Of a stretch of DNA of 64,000 bases, positions 40,980 to 50,767 are shown in pieces. This DNA comes from CBDEGK01 sp965237855 (GTDB lineage Bacteria; Pseudomonadota; Gammaproteobacteria; Pseudomonadales; Halieaceae), in assembly GCA_965237855.1 (NCBI GenBank), contig CBDEGK010000005.1:186001-250000 (forward strand), read 5' to 3'. The position numbers were made by a program, and so were the translations under genes. How positions within the stretch are numbered: the stretch's first letter is position 1; every line of letters starts with the position of its first letter. The notes under the pieces were generated by a model. It did no database searches, was not told the origin of the DNA, and saw only the letters and a list, made by a program, of their open reading frames with translations.

Positions 40980-42053
40980 ATGAGTATTGCCGCAGATCGG
41001 CTGGAGATCATTCGAACACAGGTGCAAGAGCACCTGGACCACGCCGAAAAAAATCAGCTGTCCGAGGCGCAAAAGCGCTTCCTGGTGGAGCGTATCAAGG
41101 CTCAGCTACAGCGGGAAAATGCGGTCCTGGTGGCCCACTACTACACCGCACCGGAAATTCAGGCCCTGGCCGAGGAAACCGGTGGTTGCGTCAGTGACTC
41201 ACTGGAAATGGCGCGTTTTGGGCGCGATCATGAGGCTAGCACCCTGGTCGTGGCGGGCGTTAAGTTCATGGGTGAAACCGCCAAAATACTCACCCCGGAA
41301 AAGCGCGTGCTGATGCCAACCCTGGAGGCCACCTGTTCCCTGGATACTGGCTGCCCCATCGAGGAATTTTCGGCTTTTTGCGACCAGCACCCGGATCGAA
41401 CCGTGGTGGTCTATGCCAATACTTCTGCGGCGGTCAAAGCCCGCTCCGACTGGGTGGTGACCTCCAGCATTGCGCTCGACGTGGCCGAACACCTGACGGA
41501 ACAGGGCAAGAAAATTATCTGGGCACCAGATCAGCACCTCGGTGACTACGTACGTAGGCAAACCGGGGCCGACATGCTGATGTGGGATGGTGCCTGTATT
41601 GTTCACGAGGAATTCAAGGCGCGCGGTATCCAGGACCTGCAGCAGGTCTATCCGGATGCGGCGGTACTGGTACACCCCGAGTCACCGGCTGCAGTCATTG
41701 AACTGGCGGATCGCGTGGGTTCCACCACCCAGATCATCAAGGCTGCTGCAGAAATGCCGCACAACCAATTCATCGTCGCCACAGACCAGGGCATCTTTTA
41801 CAAGATGCAGCAAGCGGTGCCCGGCAAGGAGCTGATTATTGCACCCACAGCCGGCAATGGCGCCACCTGCCGCAGCTGTGCCAACTGCCCGTGGATGGCG
41901 ATGAACGAGTTGGAGGCCATGGCGGGCGTGTTTGAGCGCGATGACAATGAGATATTCGTTGATCCCAGCCTCGGCGAAAAAGCCATGATCCCGCTGCAGC
42001 GGATGCTCGACTTCTCCCGCGAGCTGAACCTCAAAGTTCAGGGCAACGCCTAA
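40980..42053 (+). CDS. nadA: Quinolinate synthase NadA
   Basis: Fe4S4 enzyme that condenses iminoaspartate and dihydroxyacetone phosphate to quinolinate in NAD synthesis. Family segments include VAHYYTAPEIQALAEETGG, VVYANTSAAVKARSDWVVTSS, and the cluster cysteines in EATCSLDTGCP, WDGACIVHEE and TCRSCANCPWMAMNE. The ATG at 40980 (MSIAADRLEIIR) is preferred; upstream in-frame starts at 40938 and 40953 lie in promoter sequence. It has 357 residues. It is convergent with bepA with 16 bases between. Confidence 0.96.
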   Translation: MSIAADRLEIIRTQVQEHLDHAEKNQLSEAQKRFLVERIKAQLQRENAVLVAHYYTAPEIQALAEETGGCVSDSLEMARFGRDHEASTLVVAGVKFMGETAKILTPEKRVLMPTLEATCSLDTGCPIEEFSAFCDQHPDRTVVVYANTSAAVKARSDWVVTSSIALDVAEHLTEQGKKIIWAPDQHLGDYVRRQTGADMLMWDGACIVHEEFKARGIQDLQQVYPDAAVLVHPESPAAVIELADRVGSTTQIIKAAAEMPHNQFIVATDQGIFYKMQQAVPGKELIIAPTAGNGATCRSCANCPWMAMNELEAMAGVFERDDNEIFVDPSLGEKAMIPLQRMLDFSRELNLKVQGNA

Positions 42054-42069
42054 ACCGTCTGGATAGGGG

Positions 42070-43512
42070 CTATATATCCATTTGACGGCGCAATTGCGCC
42101 ACATCCTGTATGCGCTGGTTGACCAGTGCCGAGGTGTGATAATCCTTCTGCGACAGTTTCAGGGCGTAGTTGAGCTGTCGCTCCGCTTCTCCGAGGATGC
42201 CGTTGAGGATAAAGTACTCAGCCCGCGCCCGGTGCAGGCCCACAATATTACCGGACAAACCAGAAACCTCCGCCAGCAAATACCACATGCCTGGGTCATC
42301 GGGCCGCAGCCGGCTCTGTTCCAGTAACACCTCCTCGGCAATGTGGGCCTGGTTGTCCTGCTGCAGTGCCTGGGCGTAAGCCATGGTCAGGGCGTGATTG
42401 CCTGGATACAATTTCAGTTCCCGCGCCAGGCCACGAACGGCTGCCTGGGCCTCGCCAATAGCCAGGTCAATGTTGGCGCTGGCGATGATGTATTCAATTT
42501 GGTTGGGATTGAAGGCCAGCAATCGATCCATCTCCTGCCGCGCTTGTTTGTGTTGCCCACTTTCACCCAGTGCCAGGACTAAACCGTATAGAGCGGCTTC
42601 CCGCGACAGGGTCTTGCCTTCCAGTTCTGAGCGAAACTCAGCCACAGCGCGTTCGGGGTTTTCTGCGTGGTGTGCCCGGATGCGCGCCCGCATCAGGTGA
42701 AATTTCAGGTTCTCGGCGCGAACCTGGCGCGGATATTGCCGCGCCCGGTTGCGGGTATCGCTAATGCGACTCTCTGAGAGAGGGTGGGTGCGCAGGAATT
42801 CCGGCACGCGGGAGCCGCCAGAATAGCGACTGGCAGCCAACATGCGTTCAAACATGGTGGGTGCCGCGTGTGGGTCCATGCCTGCCTCGGCCATGGTTTG
42901 CATGCCAATGCGATCGGCTTCCTGCTCGTTGCCGCGGCTGAAGCGGAGTTGGGATTCCAGCGCTGCGGCCTGTGACGCGGATAGTGCGGCCAGTCCGGCT
43001 GAGCTACCGGTAGTGGCGATCAGGACCAGTCCGGCCAACATGCCAGCCATGGTCCAGGGCTGTTGTTTCTGCTGTTGCTCGACGCCGCGGGAGAAATGGC
43101 GTTGGCTCAGGTGCGCGATTTCGTGTGCCAGCACCGTGGCCAGTTCATCCTCACTCTGGGCGTACAGCAGTAGCCCGGTGTGAATACCAATAACACCGCC
43201 GGGCACTGCAAAAGCGTTGAGAACCGGGTTGTCCACCACCACCAGGTCGACGCGGCGATCCTGCAGTTCGCTGTACGTGACCAGCTTATAAACCAGGGTT
43301 TCCAGGTAGTCATGCAGCAGCGGATCATCTAGTGTCGGGGCCTGTGAGCGAAACATGCGCAACCAGGTGCGACCCAGGCGATATTCCTGTTCCGGTGAAA
43401 ACAGACTGCCACTAACCTCACCCAGGTTGGGGAGTTTGAGTTCTTCGGCTGGCGCGGAGCTGACAATAAACAGCATGCTTGCCAACAGGCACTGTCCGAC
43501 TAACTTGATCAC
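42070..43512 (-). CDS. bepA: Beta-barrel assembly-enhancing protease BepA (M48 family with TPR)
   Basis: 480 residues: signal peptide (ASMLFIVSSAPAEE), M48 metallopeptidase domain with zinc motif HEIAH (130-134) and the glutamate in EQEADRIGM, and C-terminal TPR repeats (about 300-470). BepA is a periplasmic protease and chaperone that helps LptD and other outer-membrane barrels mature or be removed. It is divergent from the tusA-like gene. The order nadA, bepA, tusA-like, perM is also what I recall for pseudomonads, which supports vertical inheritance. Confidence 0.93.
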   Translation of the reverse strand: MIKLVGQCLLASMLFIVSSAPAEELKLPNLGEVSGSLFSPEQEYRLGRTWLRMFRSQAPTLDDPLLHDYLETLVYKLVTYSELQDRRVDLVVVDNPVLNAFAVPGGVIGIHTGLLLYAQSEDELATVLAHEIAHLSQRHFSRGVEQQQKQQPWTMAGMLAGLVLIATTGSSAGLAALSASQAAALESQLRFSRGNEQEADRIGMQTMAEAGMDPHAAPTMFERMLAASRYSGGSRVPEFLRTHPLSESRISDTRNRARQYPRQVRAENLKFHLMRARIRAHHAENPERAVAEFRSELEGKTLSREAALYGLVLALGESGQHKQARQEMDRLLAFNPNQIEYIIASANIDLAIGEAQAAVRGLARELKLYPGNHALTMAYAQALQQDNQAHIAEEVLLEQSRLRPDDPGMWYLLAEVSGLSGNIVGLHRARAEYFILNGILGEAERQLNYALKLSQKDYHTSALVNQRIQDVAQLRRQMDI

Positions 43513-43646
43513 GGTGGAGTGTTGCTCACGGGGTTGTGTACCTGGCTACTGTAGGGGGTTCGCCTATGAGTCGCAACCGGGTTGAAAGTTCCACAGGGGG
43601 GTTGGGAATCGCTATACTTGGCGGTCTACGGAGGTGAGTGTTGGCT

Positions 43647-43895
43647 ATGTTGGAACAGGAAATACCCGAACTGGAAATACTGGAGTTGGATGCCCGGGGT
43701 GACCAATGCCCCATGCCCCTGCTCAAAGCCAAGCGCCAGTTGAATAGTATGGAGAGCGGTCAGCAATTGCGGGTGCTGGCGACAGACAAGGGATCGGTAC
43801 GGGACTTCGCCCTGTTTGCGGCGCAGTCCGCACATTCATTAGTGTCCAGTGATGAACAGGATGGCGTCTACATCCACGTGTTATTGAAAGGCTGA
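43647..43895 (+). CDS. TusA/SirA-like sulfur-carrier protein
   Basis: A small protein of about 82 residues with the hallmark DARGDQCPMPLLKAKRQL, where Cys in CPxP carries persulfide sulfur. TusA proteins deliver sulfur for tRNA thiolation and molybdenum cofactor. The Pseudomonas homologue next to bepA influences molybdoenzyme function, as I recall. The start is uncertain: GGAGG at 43630-43634 is 3, 6 and 12 bases from the GTG (43638), TTG (43641) and ATG (43647); the ATG is given by convention. PerM follows after 13 bases. Confidence 0.85.
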   Translation: MLEQEIPELEILELDARGDQCPMPLLKAKRQLNSMESGQQLRVLATDKGSVRDFALFAAQSAHSLVSSDEQDGVYIHVLLKG

Positions 43896-43908
43896 GGAGA
43901 GCGACAGA

Positions 43909-44973
43909 ATGCTGGAGAGATTTCAAAAGTGGTACGAGCGCTACTTCTTCGAGGAGGAGTCGATCCTGCTGCTGGTACTGCTCGCTCTCGGGCTGGCGGC
44001 GGTATTGACCATGGGCGACATTTTGGCGCCAGTCCTGGCCGCCATCGTGCTGGCATTTTTAATGCAGGGCCTGAGTGGTCGCCTGATTGATCGTGGCTTC
44101 CCCCAGTGGTTGGCACTTACCTGTTCATTTGCCGTGTTTATCGGCTTCTTCTTTGGTTTCATATTGCTGGTCTTTCCGCTGATCTGGCGCCAGTTGCTGG
44201 GCCTGTTCCAGGAATTGCCGCGCATGATTGATGAGGTCAACACATGGTTGGTGGTGTTGCCGGAGCAGTATCCGCAGTTGATCAATGCGGGCCAGATAAG
44301 CCAACTGGTGAATTTGGCGCAGACTGAATTAGCCAAGTTTGGTCAATCGGTGGTGAGTTTTTCTCTGTCGAGTATTCCATTACTGGTGGGCATTCTTATC
44401 TACATGGTGCTGGTGCCATTGCTGGTGTTTTTCTTCCTTAAAGATCGCGCTGTCATTTTGTCCTGGCTCGGTGGTTTCCTGCCCAGCCAACGGCCACTGT
44501 TGAGCCGGATCTGGCGGGAGATGAATGAGCAGGTGGCAAATTACACCCGCGGCAAGGTCATCGAGATCCTGGTGGTGGGTGCCGTCAGCTATGTTGCATT
44601 CATCTGGCTGGACCTGAATTATGCGGCGCTGCTGGCCTTAATGGTTGGCCTGTCAGTCATTATTCCCTATATCGGTGCCACGGTGGTGACCATACCGATT
44701 TTTATGATCGGCCTGTTCCAATGGGGTATGACCTCGGAACTGGGCTGGCTGATGCTTGTCTACTTCATAATCCAGGGACTGGACGGCAATGTGCTGGTAC
44801 CACTGCTATTCTCGGAAGCCGTCAACTTACACCCGGTGGCGATCATCCTGGCGGTGTTATTTTTTGGTGGTATCTGGGGAATGTGGGGTGTGTTCTTTGC
44901 CATACCCCTGGCAACCCTGGTGAAGGCAGTCATTAACGCGTGGCCGCGGCCGACGCAACCAACTCCGGAGTAA
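43909..44973 (+). CDS. AI-2E transporter family permease (PerM-like)
   Basis: 354 residues with about eight hydrophobic spans, including two close together at the N-terminus (LLLVLLALGLAAVLTMGDIL and LAPVLAAIVLAFLMQGL) and the C-terminal glycine-rich pair VGLSVIIPYIGATVVTIPIF and VLAVLFFGGIWGMWGVF, typical of the AI-2E/PerM superfamily. Substrates of this family vary (AI-2, peptides, ions) and are unknown here. It lies between the tusA-like gene and the M16 protease gene, which starts four bases after its stop; all three are likely co-transcribed. Confidence 0.88.
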   Translation: MLERFQKWYERYFFEEESILLLVLLALGLAAVLTMGDILAPVLAAIVLAFLMQGLSGRLIDRGFPQWLALTCSFAVFIGFFFGFILLVFPLIWRQLLGLFQELPRMIDEVNTWLVVLPEQYPQLINAGQISQLVNLAQTELAKFGQSVVSFSLSSIPLLVGILIYMVLVPLLVFFFLKDRAVILSWLGGFLPSQRPLLSRIWREMNEQVANYTRGKVIEILVVGAVSYVAFIWLDLNYAALLALMVGLSVIIPYIGATVVTIPIFMIGLFQWGMTSELGWLMLVYFIIQGLDGNVLVPLLFSEAVNLHPVAIILAVLFFGGIWGMWGVFFAIPLATLVKAVINAWPRPTQPTPE

Positions 44974-44976
44974 TAA

Positions 44977-47886
44977 ATGATGAAGTTTTTTTCGCGGTGG
45001 TACCTGGTACTACCGAGCGTCCTGCTGCTGCTCAGTGCCTGTGCCCAACAGCGTGCGGGACTTTCTACACCTGCTGTACCGGCCGCACCCGCCGCCGCAC
45101 CGATCACACTGCAGCCGGTGCAGAGCGCCAATGATGAGCGCCAGTACCGCTATATCACCCTCGACAATGGCCTGCGAGCACTGCTGATTTCCGATGAGAA
45201 AAGCGAGAAGTCTGCCGCCTCTCTCGATGTCTACGTGGGCAGCGCACAGAACCCCCGCGAGCGCGCCGGCCTGGCTCACTTCCTTGAGCACATGCTGTTC
45301 CTGGGTACAGACAAGTACCCGGATGCGGCTGAATACGAAGAGTTTGTCACGGAGCATGGGGGCAGTCGCAACGCCTACACCGGTTTTGAGCATACCAATT
45401 ACTTCTTTGATATAGATCAGGAACACCTGGCCCCGTCCCTGGATCGTTTCGCGCAATTTTTTATCTCCCCGCGCTTTGATGAGCAATATGTTGGGCGGGA
45501 AGTGAACGCGGTTGAGGCTGAGTACCAGATGGGCATCAAGACCGACGGGCGCCGCACCCTGGATGTGATGCGAGAAATAGTAAACCAGGAACATCCCTTC
45601 AGCATACTGGGTGTCGGTACCGCTGAAACCCTCGCCAGCGTGGAGCAGAATGCCGTGCGCGACGACCTGTTGGAATTCTACCAGCGCTACTACTCAGCCA
45701 ACCTGATGACGCTGGTGGTATTGGGCGCCGAATCCCTCGACCAACTGGACCTTATGGTTCGGGACATGTTTACCGCCGTGCCCAATCGCAATGTCCTTAT
45801 CGACGATCTTGATATGCCACTCTACCGGCCGGACAGTTTGCCCGGTGTTGTCTATATCGAACCCGAGGCCAGTGAGCGCCAATTGCAGTTGTCCTTCCCG
45901 CTGCCAGACTACCGCAAGCATTACCGCCGTAAATCCCTGGGCTATATCGGCAACCTGCTGGGCCATGAAGGTGAAGGCAGTTTGTTGTCAGTATTGAAAG
46001 CCGAAGGCTGGGCCGAGGGCCTGGGTGCGGGTGCGGGCCTGGCCTGGCGCGGTGGCTCTGCCTTCAGCATTAGCATTACCTTGACCGAGGCGGGGCTGGC
46101 TCAGCACGAGTTGGTGTTGGAGAAAGTGTTTGAATATATCGAGATGTTGCGGCAACAAGGGCCGAATGGAGCCCTGTACCAGGAGCAGGCACGCCTCGCC
46201 GAACAGCAGTTCAGGTTTCGTGAATCTACTCAACCCATGCGCTACGTCAGTTCGCTGGCCAGCGCCATGCAGTACTACGACCCAGAGGACGTATTACAGG
46301 GAGGTTTCCTGATGACTGAATTCGACGCGAATGAAATCGGTAAACTGCTGGGTGAATACCTGGCGCCTGGCAATGCCATGGCTATGCTGATTGCGCCGGA
46401 GCAGCCAACGGATCGCGTGTCTGAATTTTATGCCACGCCGTACTCAATCGTGCAGCCGTCATTGGAGACTGCATGGCTGCAATCCGGTGGTCGGGGCCAG
46501 GATCTGGACTCCCGCCTGCACCTGCCCGCGGCGAATAATTTTGTTGCGGAGAATGTCGAGCTTAAGGCACGGCAGGAAAATTCCACTGAGCACCCAGTTC
46601 AGCTTGTCGATGAACCCACCTTGTCCCTGTGGTTCCAGCAGGATGACGAATTCCGGGTTCCTCGCGGCGCCATGTACTTGAGCTTTCGCAACGCAGGCGC
46701 CAGCGCTTCAGCGCGGCAAATCGCCCTGGGTGAGCTATACGTGAGCATGTTGCGAGATGAGGTTAACGAAATTACCTATCCGGCGGCCCTGGCTGGGCTC
46801 AACTTCAGTTTCTACCGTCACGCTCGGGGCATCAGTCTCAAAATCAATGGTTTTGATGACAAGCAATTGGTGTTGCTCGATGCGATTGTCGACACCATCA
46901 GCTCGCCGCAATACGACTCGGCGCGCTTCGCTAATATCAAAGCCGACCTGGTGCGCAACCTTGAAAATATCAAAACCACACCGCCGTTTCGACAGGTAAT
47001 GGGACGCACTCGCCAGTTGCTGAGCCATGGTGAGTGGGACGAACAGGCCTTGATGACTGAGCTAGAAACCATTGACCTGGCAGAAACCAAGCGTTATGCC
47101 GCGGCATTTTGGAAGAACGTGCAGGTGGATGTGATGCTCAACGGTAACTACGACCAGGGCGCGGTCGAAGGTGTCCGCTCGGCCTTGGCGGGTTTGCTGC
47201 AACATACGACACCGAGACCGGTACCCGAACTGGTCGTGGCCAGGTTGTCGCCGGGACAGAGTTTTATCTACCCGGTGTCCATAGACCACGAAGACGCGGT
47301 GTTATTTCACTATGTGCAGATGCCTGCCAATGATTGGCAGGCGCGGGCCATTGCCGCCATGTCGGGTCAGATATTCAAATCCGGCTTTTTTCAGCAGCTG
47401 CGTACCGAGCAGCAGTTGGGTTACGTGGTGAGCGCTTTTTACTGGCCGCTAGTGAATGTGCCGGGGCTTGGATTCCTGGTGCAGTCTCCCAGCCATGGTG
47501 CGGTGGACGTGGCCGACGCGGTGGATAGGTTCCTGCAGGAGATGCTTGCCGATGATGGCATTTCCCGGGAGCAGTTCCTGCGCCACCGCACTGCCCTGAT
47601 CGGGGATATTTTGCAGCCGCACAAAAACCTGTGGGAACAATCAGAGTTTTACTGGCAGGAGATATCCCGGCGTCACGGCGACTTCGATTCCCGTCAGCAA
47701 CTGGCGCAAGCGGTGACCGATTTGGAGTTTGAAGCGTGGCGCTCCACAGCGCGGCAGGTATTGTTGCAGCAGGCGGCCCAGGTCAAGGTTCTGGCGGAAG
47801 GCCGCTGGCAACAGCAGCCGGTGGGGCAGGCGATAGAGTCCGTCGAGTCCTTCCAGTCGAGCCAGCCCAGCTACAGGATAGACTAG
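44977..47886 (+). CDS. Insulinase/pitrilysin (M16) family lipoprotein metallopeptidase
   Basis: 969 residues. A lipobox (LLLLSAC, Cys22) predicts an outer- or inner-membrane-anchored lipoprotein. The N-terminal M16 domain has the inverted zinc motif His101-Phe-Leu-Glu-His105 and distal Glu182 (NAVEAEYQ). The later regions (residues 250-950) match inactive M16 domains, including the YVVSAFYWPL and GLGFLVQSPSHG segments typical of pitrilysin. It probably degrades small peptides in the periplasm. It ends the bepA-divergent operon and is followed by a hairpin. Confidence 0.93.
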   Translation: MMKFFSRWYLVLPSVLLLLSACAQQRAGLSTPAVPAAPAAAPITLQPVQSANDERQYRYITLDNGLRALLISDEKSEKSAASLDVYVGSAQNPRERAGLAHFLEHMLFLGTDKYPDAAEYEEFVTEHGGSRNAYTGFEHTNYFFDIDQEHLAPSLDRFAQFFISPRFDEQYVGREVNAVEAEYQMGIKTDGRRTLDVMREIVNQEHPFSILGVGTAETLASVEQNAVRDDLLEFYQRYYSANLMTLVVLGAESLDQLDLMVRDMFTAVPNRNVLIDDLDMPLYRPDSLPGVVYIEPEASERQLQLSFPLPDYRKHYRRKSLGYIGNLLGHEGEGSLLSVLKAEGWAEGLGAGAGLAWRGGSAFSISITLTEAGLAQHELVLEKVFEYIEMLRQQGPNGALYQEQARLAEQQFRFRESTQPMRYVSSLASAMQYYDPEDVLQGGFLMTEFDANEIGKLLGEYLAPGNAMAMLIAPEQPTDRVSEFYATPYSIVQPSLETAWLQSGGRGQDLDSRLHLPAANNFVAENVELKARQENSTEHPVQLVDEPTLSLWFQQDDEFRVPRGAMYLSFRNAGASASARQIALGELYVSMLRDEVNEITYPAALAGLNFSFYRHARGISLKINGFDDKQLVLLDAIVDTISSPQYDSARFANIKADLVRNLENIKTTPPFRQVMGRTRQLLSHGEWDEQALMTELETIDLAETKRYAAAFWKNVQVDVMLNGNYDQGAVEGVRSALAGLLQHTTPRPVPELVVARLSPGQSFIYPVSIDHEDAVLFHYVQMPANDWQARAIAAMSGQIFKSGFFQQLRTEQQLGYVVSAFYWPLVNVPGLGFLVQSPSHGAVDVADAVDRFLQEMLADDGISREQFLRHRTALIGDILQPHKNLWEQSEFYWQEISRRHGDFDSRQQLAQAVTDLEFEAWRSTARQVLLQQAAQVKVLAEGRWQQQPVGQAIESVESFQSSQPSYRID

Positions 47887-47894
47887 TACTAAAA

Positions 47895-47932
47895 ATAGGC
47901 CCTGTAGTTTCGTAATAAAACTACAAACCTAT
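47895..47932. terminator. Two-part hairpin after the M16 gene
   Basis: TGTAGTTT (47903-47910) pairs with AAACTACA (47918-47925) around a 7-base loop; outer arms ATAGG (47895-47899) and CCTAT (47928-47932) also pair across a small internal loop. On the minus strand it is followed by a T-run (complement of AAAAA at 47891-47895), so it may terminate transcription from either side. It starts eight bases after the M16 stop. Confidence 0.55.
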
Positions 47933-48010
47933 AACTACATGATAAATATAGGAAATAATTTGTGTTTTCGAGGCAAACAAGGAATTTACCTTGAGATTTC
48001 GTCAATGGAT

Positions 48011-48027
48011 GTGTAAAAATTCTACAC
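48011..48027. promoter_or_regulatory. Dyad-symmetric site upstream of aceE
   Basis: GTGTA (48011-48015) faces TACAC (48023-48027), and 14 of the 17 positions agree with the reverse complement. It lies 75 bases before the aceE ATG, where a pyruvate-dehydrogenase operon regulator could bind. It does not match the enterobacterial PdhR site. A -10-like TATACT follows at 48072-48077, without a clear -35. The 215-base gap otherwise holds no gene. Confidence 0.4.
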
Positions 48028-48101
48028 TACGAGATGCAGCGATTACTGGCCGCCCGCGGATGGCCAGCGTCTATACTGGAAGCCAATAGGCTGGGAACGC
48101 G

Positions 48102-50753
48102 ATGATTGAAGATACCGATCCTCTGGAAACCGTTGAATGGCTGGAATCCCTGGACGCCGTACTGCGCAACGACGGCCACGAGCGGGCCCGTTTCCTGCTG
48201 GAGAAACTGTCGGAGCACGCCGCGGAAGTTGGTACTCGCTTACCGCCAGCCATAACCACCCCGTTTCACAACACGATTCACCCGACTGCCGAGCGACGTA
48301 TGCCCGGCGATCTCTTCATGGAGCGACGCATTCGCTCACTGGTGCGATGGAACGCCCTGGCCATGGTGATGCGAGCCAATGAGAACGATGAGGGCCTGGG
48401 CGGCCATATCTCCAGCTTTTCCTCCAGCGCCACCCTCTACGATGTGGGCTTCAACTACTTTTTTCGCGGCCCCGGCGAGGGCCATCGCGGCGATATGATT
48501 TTCTACCAGGGGCACAGTGCCCCGGGTATGTATGCGCGGTCCTATCTCGAGGGACGACTCAGCGAAGATCAGTTGGATAATTTCCGCCGTGAAGTCGATG
48601 GCAATGGCCTGTCTTCATACCCCCACCCCTGGTTGATGCCCGATTACTGGCAGTTCCCCACGGTATCCATGGGGTTGGGCCCAATCCAGGCGATTTACCA
48701 GGCCCATGTGATGAAATACCAACAGGCTCGCGGCCTGATCGACCACGGCAATCGCCGGGTCTGGTGCTTCATGGGGGATGGCGAAAGTGATGAGCCTGAA
48801 TCCCTGGGAGCCATCTCCCTGGCGGGACGGGAAAAACTCAATAACTTGACATTTGTCATCAATTGCAACCTGCAACGACTGGATGGTCCGGTGCGGGGTA
48901 ACGGCAAGATTATCCAGGAATTGGAAGGCGTGTTCCGGGGCGCCGGTTGGAAAGTCTACAAGGTCATCTGGGGTCGGCACTGGGACACCTTGCTGGAAAA
49001 AGACACCACCGGCTTGTTGCAGCAACGCATGGATGAAGTGTGCGACGGCGAATTACAGAACTACAAGTTCAATGGCGGTGCCTATACCCGCGAGCATTTT
49101 TTCGGCAAGTATCCGGAACTGCTGGAGCTGGTCAAAGATCTGTCAGACGATGACATCATGTACCTGAATCGCGGTGGCCACGATCCCTATAAAGTTTACG
49201 CGGCCTACGCCGAGGCCGTACGGAGTGAGGAACGTCCGACCGTGGTGTTGGCCATGACCGTCAAGGGTTACGGTACCGGTGAGGCAGGCGAGGCCAATAA
49301 TGAAACCCACTCGTTGAAGAAACTGGACCTCGACAGCCTCAAGGCTTTCCGTGATCGCTTTGGCATTCCCATCAGTGACAGTGAGCTCCAGCACGTGCCC
49401 TATTATCGGCCGGCTCCCGATAGCCCGGAAATGCGCTACATGAATCAGCGTCGCGAGGAACTGGGCGGCGCTATCCCGGTGCGTAAACACCATTTTGAGC
49501 CCCTGCAGGTACCCAGCCTTGAAGACCTTGGGGGGCAGTTGAAAGGCAGTGGCAAGCGCGAGGTGTCGACCACCATGTCTTTTGTCCGCACCCTCTCGAC
49601 CCTGGTGAAAGACAAAAACATCGGTCAGCGTGTGGTGCCGATTGTGCCCGACGAGGCCCGTACCTTTGGTATGGAGGGCATGTTTCGACAGCTCGGCATT
49701 TATTCATCCCAGGGTCAGCAATACACGCCGCAGGACGCCGGGCAGATCATGTATTACAAGGAAGACCTGCAGGGCCAGATCATGGAGGAGGGGATCAATG
49801 AGGCGGGTGCCTTCTCTGCCTGGCTCGCCAATGCGACCTCCTATTCCACCAGCGGCTACCCGATGATTCCCTTCTATATCTTCTATTCGATGTTCGGGTT
49901 TCAGCGCATCGGCGACCTGGCCTGGGCCGCTGGTGACAGCCAGGCGCGAGGTTTCCTGATTGGGGCGACTGCCGGGCGCACCACGCTCAATGGAGAGGGC
50001 CTTCAGCACCAGGATGGCCACAGTTTAATGCTGGCCTCTACCGTGCCCAACTGTGTGTCCTATGACCCCGCCTATGCCTATGAACTGACCGTGATTATCC
50101 AGGATGGTCTGCAGCGAATGTTTGCCGAGGGGCATAACAAGTTTTATTACATTACTGCCATGAACGAAAACTACCATCAGCCGGAAATGCCGCCGGGGGT
50201 GGAAGAGGGCATCATCAAGGGCATGTACCTGTTGCGCAAGAGCAAGAAACGCAGCAAAAAATCTGTGGAATTAATGGGCGCTGGCACTATCCTGCGGGAA
50301 GTGGAGGCTGCCGCCGAGATTCTGGAAAATGACTATAAAATTGCCGCCAACGTGTGGAGTCTCACCAGCATCAACGAGCTGGCCCGGGAGGGCAAGGCGG
50401 TTCAGCGCTGGAACCTGCTGCACCCGGGGCAAGATCAACGCCTGCCCTATGTCAGTGAATGTCTGCAGGAGGCGAGAGGACCGGTAATTGCAGCCACTGA
50501 CTACATGAAGGCGCACACGGACCAGATTCGCGAATTTGTTCCGGGTCGGTTTACCGTGTTGGGAACCGACGGTTACGGGCGCAGTGATACGCGTTCGCGG
50601 CTGCGGCAGTTTTTCGAGGTGAGTCGAGAATATATTGTGCTGGCGGCATTGAAGTCGTTGGCAGATGAGGGGCAGATCAAAGCACAAGAGGTGCTCAAGG
50701 CCATGAAAGTGCTGGGCATAAGCTCCGACAAAGTAGACCCGACGACGGTTTAA
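48102..50753 (+). CDS. aceE: Pyruvate dehydrogenase E1 component, homodimeric type
   Basis: Thiamine-diphosphate enzyme that decarboxylates pyruvate and acetylates the lipoyl domains of E2. It is the single-chain type of 883 residues, as in E. coli (887). Recognisable parts are GGHISSFSSSATLYDVGFNYFF in the N-terminal domain, the ThDP motif FMGDGESDEPESLGAISLAGREKLNNLTFVINCNLQ, and the C-terminal FVPGRFTVLGTDGYGRSDTR. It is followed by aceF after 14 bases. A divergent, dyad-bearing upstream region suggests regulation. The dihydrolipoyl dehydrogenase (E3) gene is not in this window. Confidence 0.97.
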   Translation: MIEDTDPLETVEWLESLDAVLRNDGHERARFLLEKLSEHAAEVGTRLPPAITTPFHNTIHPTAERRMPGDLFMERRIRSLVRWNALAMVMRANENDEGLGGHISSFSSSATLYDVGFNYFFRGPGEGHRGDMIFYQGHSAPGMYARSYLEGRLSEDQLDNFRREVDGNGLSSYPHPWLMPDYWQFPTVSMGLGPIQAIYQAHVMKYQQARGLIDHGNRRVWCFMGDGESDEPESLGAISLAGREKLNNLTFVINCNLQRLDGPVRGNGKIIQELEGVFRGAGWKVYKVIWGRHWDTLLEKDTTGLLQQRMDEVCDGELQNYKFNGGAYTREHFFGKYPELLELVKDLSDDDIMYLNRGGHDPYKVYAAYAEAVRSEERPTVVLAMTVKGYGTGEAGEANNETHSLKKLDLDSLKAFRDRFGIPISDSELQHVPYYRPAPDSPEMRYMNQRREELGGAIPVRKHHFEPLQVPSLEDLGGQLKGSGKREVSTTMSFVRTLSTLVKDKNIGQRVVPIVPDEARTFGMEGMFRQLGIYSSQGQQYTPQDAGQIMYYKEDLQGQIMEEGINEAGAFSAWLANATSYSTSGYPMIPFYIFYSMFGFQRIGDLAWAAGDSQARGFLIGATAGRTTLNGEGLQHQDGHSLMLASTVPNCVSYDPAYAYELTVIIQDGLQRMFAEGHNKFYYITAMNENYHQPEMPPGVEEGIIKGMYLLRKSKKRSKKSVELMGAGTILREVEAAAEILENDYKIAANVWSLTSINELAREGKAVQRWNLLHPGQDQRLPYVSECLQEARGPVIAATDYMKAHTDQIREFVPGRFTVLGTDGYGRSDTRSRLRQFFEVSREYIVLAALKSLADEGQIKAQEVLKAMKVLGISSDKVDPTTV

Positions 50754-50767
50754 GGAAAAGGATTCAC

